This document shows positions 37,756 to 48,578 of a DNA stretch of 64,000 nucleotides, in pieces. Where the stretch lies: NCBI GenBank assembly GCA_963788325.1, contig CAWBGJ010000010.1:1-64000 (forward strand). The letters run 5' to 3'. A model generated the notes under the pieces. The model was not told where the DNA came from. It made no database searches and saw only the letters and a program-made list of their open reading frames with translations. This DNA comes from Prado023 sp963788325 (lineage in GTDB: Bacteria > Actinomycetota > Actinomycetes > S36-B12 > CAIYMF01). A program made the translations under genes and the position numbers. The stretch's first letter is position 1. The number at the start of each line of letters is the position of its first letter.

Positions 37756-40385
37756 GGGTGGTCCCCGAGGAACTGCCTACGGAGCAGATCGACGTCGAGC
37801 AGCACAGTGAAGCCGTCAGGGTCGGGGGCGATGATCTGGTACCGGTCGACATTGAGCATTCGTGCAAGCACGGCGAAGTGCTGGTCGAATCGGTTCTCGG
37901 CGAACCCGGCCGCGGTCGCGATCTCCCGCCGCCCGGCTCGACCGCCCCCTGCGACCAACTGTCCGAGGACCACGCGGACCACGTCGTCACGGATGGCTGC
38001 ACGTCGTGCCCGCGCCCGTTGCCGAGCGTACGTGTCGCTGGCCAGGACTCGGTCGACCAGATCGGCAACGGGATCGGCAGGAGTCGGTGTGAAGAGCGAC
38101 TCCTGCCCTTTGCTGACCTCCGGCGCGCGCCGCCGGGGCTTGTCTGTCGGTGGAGTGGTCACCGGCGTTGCGCCGCGCTCCCACCATGTCGGCGCCTGCG
38201 GGCCGGCGACCTCGTACCCGGTCGGTGCGGACTGGTTCTCGCGGGCCAGGATCACGAACGGAATGCAGACCTCCGCGGGGCTGGCCCCGCCGTGATACCC
38301 GGCAGCCTTCGCCGCGTAGCGGTGGTCCTCCACCCAGGGGGCGATGACCTGCCCGCCGCCTGCCAGCACCCTCGGCCCGGACAAGAGGACCTCGTGCGGC
38401 CCGGCCGGCCCGGTGCTAGCCGGACGCCACCGGTTCTCGGCGCCAGGCGTGGGTTGTGCCGATCCCCCCCGCTCCACCACATGACCGTGGTCGGAGGTAA
38501 CCACCACGACGCGGCCAGCAGCGGCGGCGGCACCTAGGAGTGCCTTGAGATGGGCCACTGACTCGACCGTCCACGCCATCGAGTCGGGATCGGCCTTGGC
38601 CAGGGCATCGTCGACGGTGTTCAGGACGACCCCGACCATCCGGTCCCCAGCCGCGATCGCGGCAGCCACCGTCGGGGCGAGTGCGGCACCGGCCGGCGCC
38701 CGGAGATCGTCCTTATGGAAGAGGGGACCGCCAGTCAGGGCCGGGAATGCGCGCTTCTCGTCGACCTGCGTTCCGCTGGTCAGTGTCCCCGTGAGCAACG
38801 AGGTGCGGGAGTGGGTGGTCAATGTCGGGAGAGCCGCCAGCAGGGCTCCACGGTGCGTCGAGCGAGGCGGGGACCAACTCGGCCCAGCCCAGCCGGGTGG
38901 CATCCGCGACAAGCTCGCAGGACACCGCCGCGCTCATTCCGTCGATGACGAGCAGGAGCACCGGGGTAACCGCGGCAAGCGGGAGGACCCGGGCAGCCAG
39001 AGCATCCTCAACTCCGACAACACCGTCCGGGAGCAGTTCCTCGGTGGTCGCCTGCGCGAGCAGAGCGGCGAACTGCTGGTCATGGACTCGGCGCGCGGCC
39101 ATGACCTGCTGGCACAGCTGGTGGTACGCCGCGGCAGCCTCCGGGTGGCTCGAACCAGCCCAGACGACCCCCAGTGCCCAGTCGACCCAGCCGTCCTCTG
39201 CGATCTGGCGGTGGATCGCGTCAGCCAACCGCGCCGGGGCTCCTTGCTCGCGTGGGGGCAGCCAGCGGAGCAGCCGACACGCCATCCGCGCAACGCGGAC
39301 CTCGTCGGCACCCGCGGCCGTGGCCCAGTCGTGTCGCTCGAGCTCCTCCAGCGCAGCCTCAGCCTCGGTCGGGCGCTCTTCAACAGCTTCAGCGAAGGCC
39401 GTGAGACGTGCCTGGAATCCGCGCGGCAAGACCACCGAGCTCTCCGCACCGGCGGGCCAGCCGATGTCTTCCAGCAGTGCCTCAGCACGTTGGCACGCGG
39501 AGGCGAGTTCGGGCGTTCCCTGGGCGGACATGCGCCACGCCACCGCGCGGGCCGCGCGGCCCAGGGAGGCTGCGACCTGCGGGTCGGGCGTTCGTCCACC
39601 GAGGAAGGGCTCCAGCCGGGTACGGGCGGCGACGACATCTGCCGGAGGTCGACGAGGTGGCCGACTCCGGCCACAGCACATCCGCCGCCAAGCCCGCGGA
39701 GAGTGCGTCAACCCCGTTCGGCGCAGCTGCGATCTGAAGCACAAGGGCCGAGTCGGGTGCGATTGCCCCGCCGATCCACCGGATGAGCCCCTCGCGGACT
39801 GGTGCAGGCGTGCTCTGCCAGCGGACCTCGCGCCGCCGGATCCGTGCTCCATTCGATGAGGGCGCCCACCCCCCACAGGTCGCGCGGTCTGCCGAGGGCT
39901 ACCTGGGCCAGCGACCCGGCGGCATGGTCCAGACTGACAACGCCGGTTCCGGCCACGGGGTAGCCGGTGGAGGGGACGTTGGCCAGCAAGGCATCGGCCA
40001 GCCAGGCGTTCTCCGGGCGGCGCAGGTCCGGCGACAATCGATCGGCGCTGAAGAGTCCAGGGATCGTCCGCCACTGGTCGACTGGCTGCACGCTCTGGTG
40101 CCAGAACAGGGAAGTGAGCGAATCGCCCAGGTCGTCGTCAGGCCGGTCCGTGAGAACGACCAAGTAGCGATCCTGGCCGGCTTCCTGAATCGCCTCACGC
40201 ACAGCCAGCGAGGACACACACGCCCGTACGAGCACGCTCTCGCCAGCAGCATCGATCGCTGGCGGTCCGTCATAGCGGGGGGCAGCACGCAGGGCGAGGA
40301 CGCGCGCCCCGCGGGCCTTGCGGACCAGCGACTGGGCGTACTGCTCGATCATGCTGAGCGGGACGGTCGGCGCCTTTCCGCTCAT
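37752..40385 (-). CDS. pglZ: BREX alkaline-phosphatase-like protein PglZ (several frameshifts)
   Basis: Composite from ATG 40385 (ATGA with the pglY stop). N-terminal part: SMIEQYAQSLVRKARGARVL, YLVVLTDRPDDDLGDSLTSL. Middle: RTRLEPFLGGRTPDPQVAAS. PglZ domain: TPVLLLVIDGMSAAVSCELV with the metal-binding aspartate, THSRTSLLTGTLTSGTQ, and VVVTSDHGHVVERGG with the second metal site. The tail is winged-helix (AENRFDQHFAVLARMLNVDR). Breaks lie near 39770, 39640 and 38860. PglZ is the core protein of all BREX types; its enzymatic role is still unclear. Composite length about 877. Confidence 0.8.
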
Positions 40386-43300
40386 TGCCACCACAGCTTC
40401 ACCCGCAGGCGCTTGCCAGGCTTCGGGGAGGCCAGCATCTTGCGGACCTGCGCCTCGACCGCCGATGGGTCGAGCCCGTCGATCTCCACGACGTCGGGAT
40501 CGGTCACCGGGGGCTCCACAATCGGTGGCTTGACCGGACGGGACCACTTCTGGGGGCACGACGACCGTCGGGGGCTCGTGTCGGCCCCGATCCACCAGCA
40601 GCTTCGTCCCAGCTTTGCTGGCCGCCTTGAGGGCAGGGTCCAGGGGGCTGTGCAGCTCCTCAGCTTCGGCCGCTCCCCGCAGCGGGGCGAGGATGTCCTG
40701 CGACTCCTGGTCCGTCGTCATGCCAGCGACGCTGGTCAACACGTCCCAGTTGGCGCCCTGCAGCGACCCGGCCACCGCGCCAGCGGAGGCGATCGACTTG
40801 GCCAGCGCCTGCGGCTCGTCGGGCAGGTCCGCGCCCGCCAGGTGCTCCAGCAATGCTGTGTCGTCGGTCTGGCTGGCCAGGTCGGCGACCAGGTGGGCCC
40901 CGGTGGTCGCGCTGATCATCCGCGGCGACACGGTGGTCAGCCTCAGGTCGGCCTCGTGCAGGGTGAGGACCGACAGGAGCTGATCCGTCGGCGCCGTGTA
41001 CCTCGCGGCCGCGGCCCGCACCTCCGATGCAACCCGCGCAGCGTTACCGGCGTTGCGCAGGGTGGGAACCGAAAGCCCGAACAGGACCCGGGCCCGCTCG
41101 CGTGCGGTTTCCCACACAGCTTCGTCCGGCAGGCGTGGGTCGACCATGTGCAGGTCGTCGGACAGGGCGCCCAGATCGGGCACCCGCACTGTGCCCCCGT
41201 GGCGGGTGAATTGCTTGTCGTCCAGCGCTGCCCAAGCCAAGATGATCAGGGAAACCATGTCTCGGGTCAGGCCCAGGTCCGCGAACCACCCGCGCGCTGT
41301 CGCCACGGGGATGGATGCAGCTACACCGTCACGCTGGGCCCATTGCAGCAGGTCGGCCCGCCATCCGAATCGCTGCACGTCGAACACGTAGTGACCCTCG
41401 AGCGCCTGGCCCACGCGCAGCGGGTTGGCAACGCGCCGCAGTGTCTTGAGCTTGGCCGAGTCCAGCGAGTCCAACCGGCCCGCGGGTGCGGCGACGGCGG
41501 CCCGCACCGTGTCGAGGACGACGGACAGGTCACGCCTGGTGACCTCGGTGGTGCTCGGCTCGAAGACGGGCGCGCTGGGGAATTGCGCGGCCCAGAGCTG
41601 ATCGCACACGTTCTCCAGCGCTGCGCGCAGCGATGCCCCCACGGGATTGGCCAGCGAGACGTTGGGGTCCAAGCTGGTCAGGATCGTGGTCTGACCGAAC
41701 GAGGTGTCGATGTCCTCGGGGCTGCCGGCGACCACGCCGTACGCCGCCTTGATCGCCGAGCTCACGCTGGCCCGCAAAGCGTCGCGGCGATTGGCCAGCG
41801 CCTCCCTCGCGTACGGCCGCTGGTCCACAGGAAGGTGTCCGGCATTGGCCTCGAACTGCTCACCGGTCCCGCTGAACAGGTGCTCCAGGGCGACCAACTC
41901 ACCCAGGTCATCCTGACGAGCCTTGGTCAGGAATCGGGGCACCCACCCGACAGTGCGGGTCACCAGCCCCGCAGCCATCAGCGTCTGCAGCCGCACGACG
42001 TCGTCGTTCGGGGTGTGGCCGTGATCGTCGAACGGATAATCCACGACGATCTTCCAGCCATCCCCCGATGCCCGCAGGGATGCATCCGGGAGGGCGTCCG
42101 CGTCCCGGATGTTGCCGAACAACACGGTCACGTTCCGCTTCACGCCACGCGAGACCAAGGGCAGCACCACGTCGCCGTACAGCTGTTGGCTGGCGTCGCC
42201 GATGCCGAACTGCTCGAAGACCATCCGGCGCAGCAGCTGCCGACGGTTCCCGGCGTTGTCCTCGCCCTGCACCCGGGCCAGGACCGAGTCGTAGTCGACG
42301 CCCGACATCGTCAACGAGATCAGTGGGTCTGGGCCCTCGCCGACCTTCAGCTCGCCGATCGACTGGGCCCAGGTCTTGACCTTGGTCAGCACCGTCTGGG
42401 TCTCCATGCCGGGCACCATGGCGTTCACGCTGCCGTAGTTCAGGGCAGCTAGCCGCGCCGCGGTCAGCTGCTGCAGGGCCGGCACGGTCGGGGCCAGCGC
42501 GGCGACAAGCAGGGTCTTGGCCAGTCGATCGTCCTTCGTGAACGCTGACTCGGGACCGGCCTCCGCGGCCTGCTCCTCGGTGAGTCCGTGGCTGTCCAGC
42601 AGCACCCGCCGGAATCGCGCGTAGAGCTCTCGCGCTAGCGAGAAGTGCCGCTGCATCTCCGGGGTCAGCGGCTGATCCCCCTCCAGGACCATGACGTCGA
42701 AAAGATCCCCGACCCCGATGATCTGATCGATCCGGTTCGTGGTCCGCTTGCGCGACAGCAACTGGGCCATCACCTTCAGGGCGGTCCGCTCCCGCTGCAT
42801 GAGGCCCGAGAGCGCGACCAACGTGTCGACCAGCGCCGGGGAGAACGGGTACACCTTTGCGAACGCGGCCTCGTCCGATCCAGCGGAGTCGGTCATCAGC
42901 ACGTCCCAGGCACGCTTGTTCGCCTTGACCTTGTCGATGGCCGCGACCAGGGCCTGTCGGGCCGCGGCATCGCGCGGGGTCAACAGGCGTCGTGAGGCGA
43001 TCTCAGGGAGGTCGGAGGCGGCCAGCTCCAGCCGATTGAACCGACCCTCCCACCAACGGAAGGTATCCCCCACCGCCAGTTTCGCTGCCCCCTGCACCGA
43101 TTCGCCGAGGAAGTCGGCCAACTCGCGCTGGCGGGCCACGAACGAGATCAACGGCACGGCGCGGTGCCCCATTGCCCCCTGCTCGACCAGCTTGGCGACC
43201 TTCGAACCCTCGCTGGAGACGAACTCACGGTTAGCCAGGTTCGCCGCGAGCCAGAGCACAAGCTCGTCGAGGAACAGCACGACACCCTCATAACCGAGGG

Positions 43301-44060
43301 AGTGCGCGTGGTCGGTCATCACTTTCAGACCGGTGTCGATGTCGAGCCATTCGCCGGCCATCGTCGCCGACCGGAACACGTTGGCGGCCAACTCAGCGGC
43401 CAGTCGCTGACGCTCCGGGTCGTCCGTCGGGGCCGTCACCGCATCGTCGTAGGTCTCGGCAGTCCATCCGGTGGCGAACGACCCCCACCCGCTGCCACTC
43501 GTCCCGGCGTTGAGCTTGGCGAAGAAGCCGTCCTCATCGGCGTCGCGAAGGAGCGCCGCGTCGGAGAAGAGGTGGTCGGAGCGGTGGAGCATCGGCGGGG
43601 CGCTGCCCGGGTGCAGCTGGCGCATCCGATCCACGAAGCCACCGAACAGGGCCGCCTCTAGCGACGAGGCGCCGATCAGGTGGTAGTCCACCGTGAGGAG
43701 GTTGCGATCCAGTACCTCACCGCGCGAAGCCACCACCTGCTGGAGACCCGGCAGGGCGCGGGCGTGGACGTCCCCGCGCAGGAGCAGGTCCAGGATCGCC
43801 ATGAAGTGCGACTTGCCCGCACCGAACGAGCCGTGGATGAACACCCCCACGTCCTTGCCCTGCCGCAGCCCGTCACCTGCGTAGGCCAGCGACTCGTCGA
43901 ACGTCCGCGCCAACGACGGGGTCACGACGTAGTCGGCGACCGTCTGATCGGCCTGGCTGATCCCCGAGTGCAGCTTCAGGACGAAGTCCTCGGCGGCCAC
44001 GACCTCCTTGATCGTGAACACCTCACCGAGCAGCGGCGCGCTGCTCATCGTCCCCACCAT
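40382..44060 (-). CDS. pglY: BREX type 2 ATPase PglY (BrxC family; one frameshift)
   Basis: ATG 44060 has GGGAGG eight bases upstream; ATG 44048 is the alternative. About 1225 residues. GEVFTIKEVVAAEDFVLKLH opens the family; P-loop GSFGAGKS at residues 77-84 (VFIHGSFGAGKSHFMAILDL); Walker B VVLFLDELVLWLAANLANRE. A long helical part follows. Near 40545 one extra C shifts the frame; corrected, the end reads PVTDPDVVEIDGLDPSAVEA then VKLWWQ with TGA 40382-40384. Without the fix the frame runs on into pglZ. PglY is the large AAA-type ATPase needed for BREX. Confidence 0.85.
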
Positions 44061-44172
44061 GCCGAGGTCCTCCCGTTCGCGATCAGACTGGTGTCCCACC
44101 GCCGCTGCCTGAAGCATAGGCAACCGCTCCGCGAAAGGGCCGCTGCCGGCGCCCGGCCCCCATCCACGGCCG

Positions 44173-44932
44173 CTACCGCCCGGGAGGTAGAGGCGTCACG
44201 ATGTACCCGGTCGACAGGTCCCCGAAGACCTGCATGGTCGCTCGGTCCCCGTTCCACAACCACGCGAGGTGAGCGCAGACGATGGCGTCGATCTCGTCCT
44301 CGAGGCGGTTCAGGTCGACCTGACGAACAGCCCCCTCGACCTGCATCCCTCAGCCATGACCAGCGCTGCGATGAGGGCAGGGCCAGCGCCGGGAGGTCGC
44401 GCTCGATGTGCGCGAGGAGGCGCAGGAACTCGGCCCTTCGAGCATCGACCGTCCGCCCGCGCTTGGCCTTGTAGGGGATGATGCGCTCCAGCGAGAACAG
44501 CGACACCATCGCCGGGTGCGGGTAGACCTCGATGGCCGCCGGGTCGTCGGTCGTTCCAACGTGCTGGGGGTCCATGATCCATCCGTGCCGGGAGGCAAGG
44601 ACCGACCCTCGGGTCGGGTTGAACCAGGGCCGAGCCAAGTTCGACGTGTGGCAGGACGCGTTGAAGCGACCGTACTCCCGGGAGAGCTCCCGCTCGCAGG
44701 GCCGTTGACCCGCTGGGTTCTTGACGATCATCGGAGCGTCCAGGGCGATGACGACCGGAGACAGGCCCGAACCGGCCAGCCAAGTGTCGATCTCGTCGTC
44801 CGAGATCAACGAGGTGGAATCCAACAGCCGCCCTGAAGCGTCGACGATCGCGAGCCCGGTCCGCGCTCGGTCGCTCCAGGCCAGGTCAATTCCGTAGAAC
44901 CCCGGAGCTTGCATCCTTGACACTGTGGTCAC
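44173..44932 (-). CDS. DUF429 predicted nuclease inside the BREX operon (frameshifted)
   Basis: ATG 44932, or more likely ATG 44914 (QAPGFYGIDLAWSDRARTGL). Features of DUF429, an RNase H-like predicted nuclease: FYGIDLAWS with the first acidic residue, VVIALDAPMIVKNPAGQRPC with the second, CERELSREYGRFNASCHTSN, and EVYPHPAMVSLF. The last 60 residues, after a break near 44370, read VDLNRLEDEIDAIVCAHLAW and GDLSTGYIVTPLPPG, with TAG at 44173-44175. It lies between pglX (21 bases) and pglY (about 110 bases) on the same strand, so it is part of the operon. DUF429 is not one of the six core type 2 BREX genes. Confidence 0.7.
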
Positions 44933-44953
44933 TCTCGAACCTCCACCGGTTCG

Positions 44954-47900
44954 TCAGGTGGCTCTGCGGCGGCCGCGGACGGGGGTCGGGGGGCGCCAGG
45001 CGGCGAGGTCGGCGCGGGTGAGGCCGAGTTCGGCGCACAGGTTGTCGACCATGCCGGTGATCGCGTCAGCTGCGCTCATCCCGAACGCCGGGTCGAGGTC
45101 CGCGTGCCACTGGTGCAGCCAGGGCTCCAACTCGGCCAGGCCGGCCAGCAGCGGGGTCAGTCGATCGGCCATCCACGCCTCCTCCTCCCGGCGGGACATC
45201 AGCAGCCGGGCCAGCGCCAGGGCCTGCTCGCGGTGGTCCCAGCCGGCCCACCCCAGCACCTCGGAGGTGTCGCCTGAGCGCTGGGTACCCGGGTACGAGA
45301 TGAACCGCTCCTTGGGAACGTCCAGCTTCCCGCGAGCCTGCCAGTACGGCAGCTCTCACGAAGTCCTTGTTGTTGTACTTCGGGGGAACCGGGATCGTCA
45401 CCTTCTCCCCGGCGTCCTCGCGGCGCTGCAGGGCCCACACGTGCTCCCACTCGGCGCGCTTCACCAGCCCCGTCGGCGTGTACCGGTAGGCAGACAGGAA
45501 CGGCACCGCCTCCTCCTTGAGCAGCGCGGTCAGTCCCGGCCGCCAGGTCCACGTCGGCGTTCCCCGCCCACAGGCCCAGCACCGAACGAAGACCGTCCTC
45601 TCCACGCATCGCGGTGGCCAATTGACTGACGCTCAGGACCCGGGGTCCGGACTGGTCCGACCAAAGCGCCGGTTCCTCCAAACGATCCAGAAGCCAGCCC
45701 TGCAGCGCGGACTTCTCCATGGACTCCCACGACTCGGACGCCCAGCGCCGCTTGAACTCCGGACGCTCCAGCAGCCGGATCGCCGGGTTGGATCGCGATC
45801 GCGTCCAGCCGGCGCTGCACAGTGGCCCGGTAGTCGGCCGGCCAGTGGGCGGGCAGCTCGGTGATCGGCACCGAACCGTGCCGGGCGAACCACGCGGTCT
45901 CCTCGTCGCCCGCGGCCACCCGCGCGGGCCAGCACGACCTCGAACGCCCGCTCCCCCAGCGCGATCCCGGGCGCGTCGCCCGAGTGGGATCGTCAGGTCC
46001 TCGTCGACCAGGCCGTACAGCCGATAGACATACCAGTCGAGCTCTTCTTGCGCCGCGACCATCTCGGGCACGGATGCGCACGTACTCGCGAACGGGCCGC
46101 GATCGAGCGCGGCACGTGTCGGAGCACCGGTCGCGCATACCGCCGACGGGGTCGACCTCGGCCAGGTCCCGAGCCAGTGCGTCGAGGCGCGACCCCACTC
46201 CAACGGTAGTGGACGCGGGCAGCGGGAACTCCTGCAGCTTCGTCCCCGGGAACTCGTAGCCGGTCTTCCCAAGGCTCGCTCGTCGACCCGATCCCGTCAG
46301 CGCCTGCCGGCCGTCGCCTTTGTTGTAGCTGTCTGCTTAAGCCAGAAGCATGCCGCCGAGGAGTTCAGCACCCCCAACAGGCCGAGATGGTCGTCCTGGC
46401 TCGCCCCGCACTGCAGTTTGATGACAGGGGCTGTCTGCTTGAAGACCGTTCCCCCTCGGCCCAACACGAAGTGGTTGTGGGTCGCCACGAACGCAAATGC
46501 AATCGAAAGCGCCGTACGCGTAGCGGTCTGCGAAGAACATCGAGTGGTCAATCCAACGCAGCCCGCGCTCAGCCTTGGTCTGCACGAAGGTCCCCTGCGT
46601 CTCCAGAACGCGGCGGCGTGGCCAGAACACGCGAAGGCGCCTTCTCACTTGGCTCGATCGGCTCCCCCCACCGCCGTAGGGGAACAGCGTGACGTTACGT
46701 GGGTCCGAGCGAGTAGTCGCGGACTTCCTCTCCGAGCACGACCTGCGGTACGCAGTCCGTCCAACGAGCCCGTACGGTCCGCGGTGCGGACCCCGAGCAG
46801 GAAGAAGGCTTCGTCCGCGCCGGCTGTGCGTTGTCCGACCGGCGCTCCTCGATGCGATGTCGCAGCGCAAACGGGGCGCTCTCAAGCACCTCCTTGACGC
46901 CGCCCGCTTCACCGCCGCTGAGGCTCCACGGGTGCGACCGAAGCACCGTCCTATCGAGCTCCGTAACCGTCACGTACGTCCCGTCGAAGCCCGAGTCATC
47001 GATGTGCTCGACGATCTCGGTCCAGACCAGCCCCTTGGCGGGGTCGTCTGGCTCGCCGGGTTCCCCGCGAACCCCGAGCACGGCGCGAACGGTCGCGCCG
47101 GAAGGTCGCTGGCGACGGCCGACGAGGATCACAGTCGGTGTGCCGTGGCCGGGGATGTACGCCCCGGAGGTATCGACCACGTCGAGCAGGTCGACAGGGT
47201 TGGGCTGCCGCGGATCCGGTCCACCGTCGCCGGACAGCAGCGATTCGATCACCTTCGACCCGAACTCGCGCTTCATGAACGAGTTGGATGTGATCTGCCC
47301 GACGAACCCGGCCGGGGTGTCGGGCGTGCCGCGGACGCCAACCGGAAGAACAGCTCCATGAACGGAACGCTCAGCGCGTACTGCCGGTGGCAGAGTCTTG
47401 TATGCCGCTCGATACGCCTCGTTGAGCGCCTTGTCCTTGACTGTGATGTAGGGCGGGTTGCCGACCACCACGTGGTAGCGGCCGGGTCGAGGATGCCTGG
47501 ATGCTCTTGGACGTCCTCGGCAGGATAGTGGTGATCGGCCAGCCCCCCAGCCTCGTCGAGGAGCCTGCCCTGGTGGCCGATCCCCGCGAGCAGGGAGTCC
47601 CCTACTGCCAGGTGGTAGCGGAACGCCGGGGCCTCTGTGAGCCGCCGCAGACCGGAGGCGTAGCAGGGCGGCCACGGCAAGACGGAAGCGGGCGATGGCC
47701 ACGGCGAACGGGTTGAGGTCGACGCCGTGGATGTGGTCGAGGGCTCGTTGGACGAGTTCACGCTCGTCGAGTCCGGGCGCGGTGGCTCGCCACTCGGCGA
47801 GCAGCCGGTCGAACGCTCCGAGCAGGAAGTGCCCCGAGCCGCAGGTGGGGTCGATGAGGCGCAGACCGTCCAGACCGAACTCCGCCAGAGCTGGCGTGAG

Positions 47901-48560
47901 GGTGCGGTCGAGGATGAACTGCTCGACGAAGACCGGCGTCTGCAGGAGTGCGTACTTCTTCTTCGCCGATTCGGACAGGTCCTGGTAGAGGTCGCCGAGG
48001 AATCGGGTGTCGAGTGTGTCGCTGCTGAGGTCACGCAGTAGTGCACCAGCCGCGTCCTGCTCGCGCCAGAACGCGATCAGCTTCTGGCAGGTGCCGACGC
48101 CCAACGGAGCGGACCAGACAGCGTTGTGGCTCCGGTCGAGGATGCCCGAGCCGGGCTTGGTGCTGGCCAGGGCGCCGAAGCCCTCACGAAGCCAGGCACG
48201 GGCGTCCCGGGTGGGGTCCGCCGCGTAGAAGGCCATCTCCGCATCCACCGCGAGGGCGAGCCGGTCGCCAGGGCCGGCGATCCACTGGGCGCCGAGCAGG
48301 TCGTTGTCCTCGCAGAAGCGCAGGAACACCGTCGCCAGGACCCAGGCGACCGCAGCTTGGGCGATCTCATCGTCGCGCCAAGTGGACCAGGACTGGGCGG
48401 TGCGGCCCCGCTCGAACGCGCTGTCGTAGGCGGAGCGCAGGTCAGCCGCCCACTCCAGATCGGGTTGTTCGGACCTGGCCCTCAGGTCAGCTTCCACCAT
48501 CGCCAGCTGCTTCTTGAGGTCCTTGACCAAGGCGGAGGAGGCGGCTGGGTCCAGTGGCAT
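44954..48560 (-). CDS. pglX: BREX adenine methyltransferase PglX (at least four frameshifts)
   Basis: Composite of about 1200 residues, the normal length. ATG 48560. N-terminal helical domain (VKDLKKQLAMVEADLRARSE; WRDDEIAQAAVAWVLATVFL), methyltransferase motif I DPTCGSGHFLLGAFDRLL near residue 237, GVDLNPFAVAIARFRLAVAA, motif IV VVGNPPYITVKDKALN, then a specificity region (AFAFVATHNHFVLGRGGTVF; DDHLGLLGVLNSSAACFWLK) and a conserved end (LGWAGWDHREQALALARLLM; RLTPLLAGLAELEPWLHQWH). It modifies host DNA at N6-adenine so BREX can tell self from phage. Breaks fall near 47600, 47370, 46560 and between 46270 and 45260. The most damaged gene of the operon. Confidence 0.8.
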
Positions 48561-48578
48561 GAGGGGGTCCTTCGGCGA

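Noticed and set aside
39783..42452. 889-residue plus-strand open frame
   Set aside because: Antisense to pglY and pglZ, whose domains are clear; translation has no motif and unnatural composition.
39708..44123. PglY-PglZ fusion protein of 1471 residues
   Set aside because: One extra base near 40545 hides the pglY stop at 40382-40384; the pglZ start overlaps that stop as ATGA.
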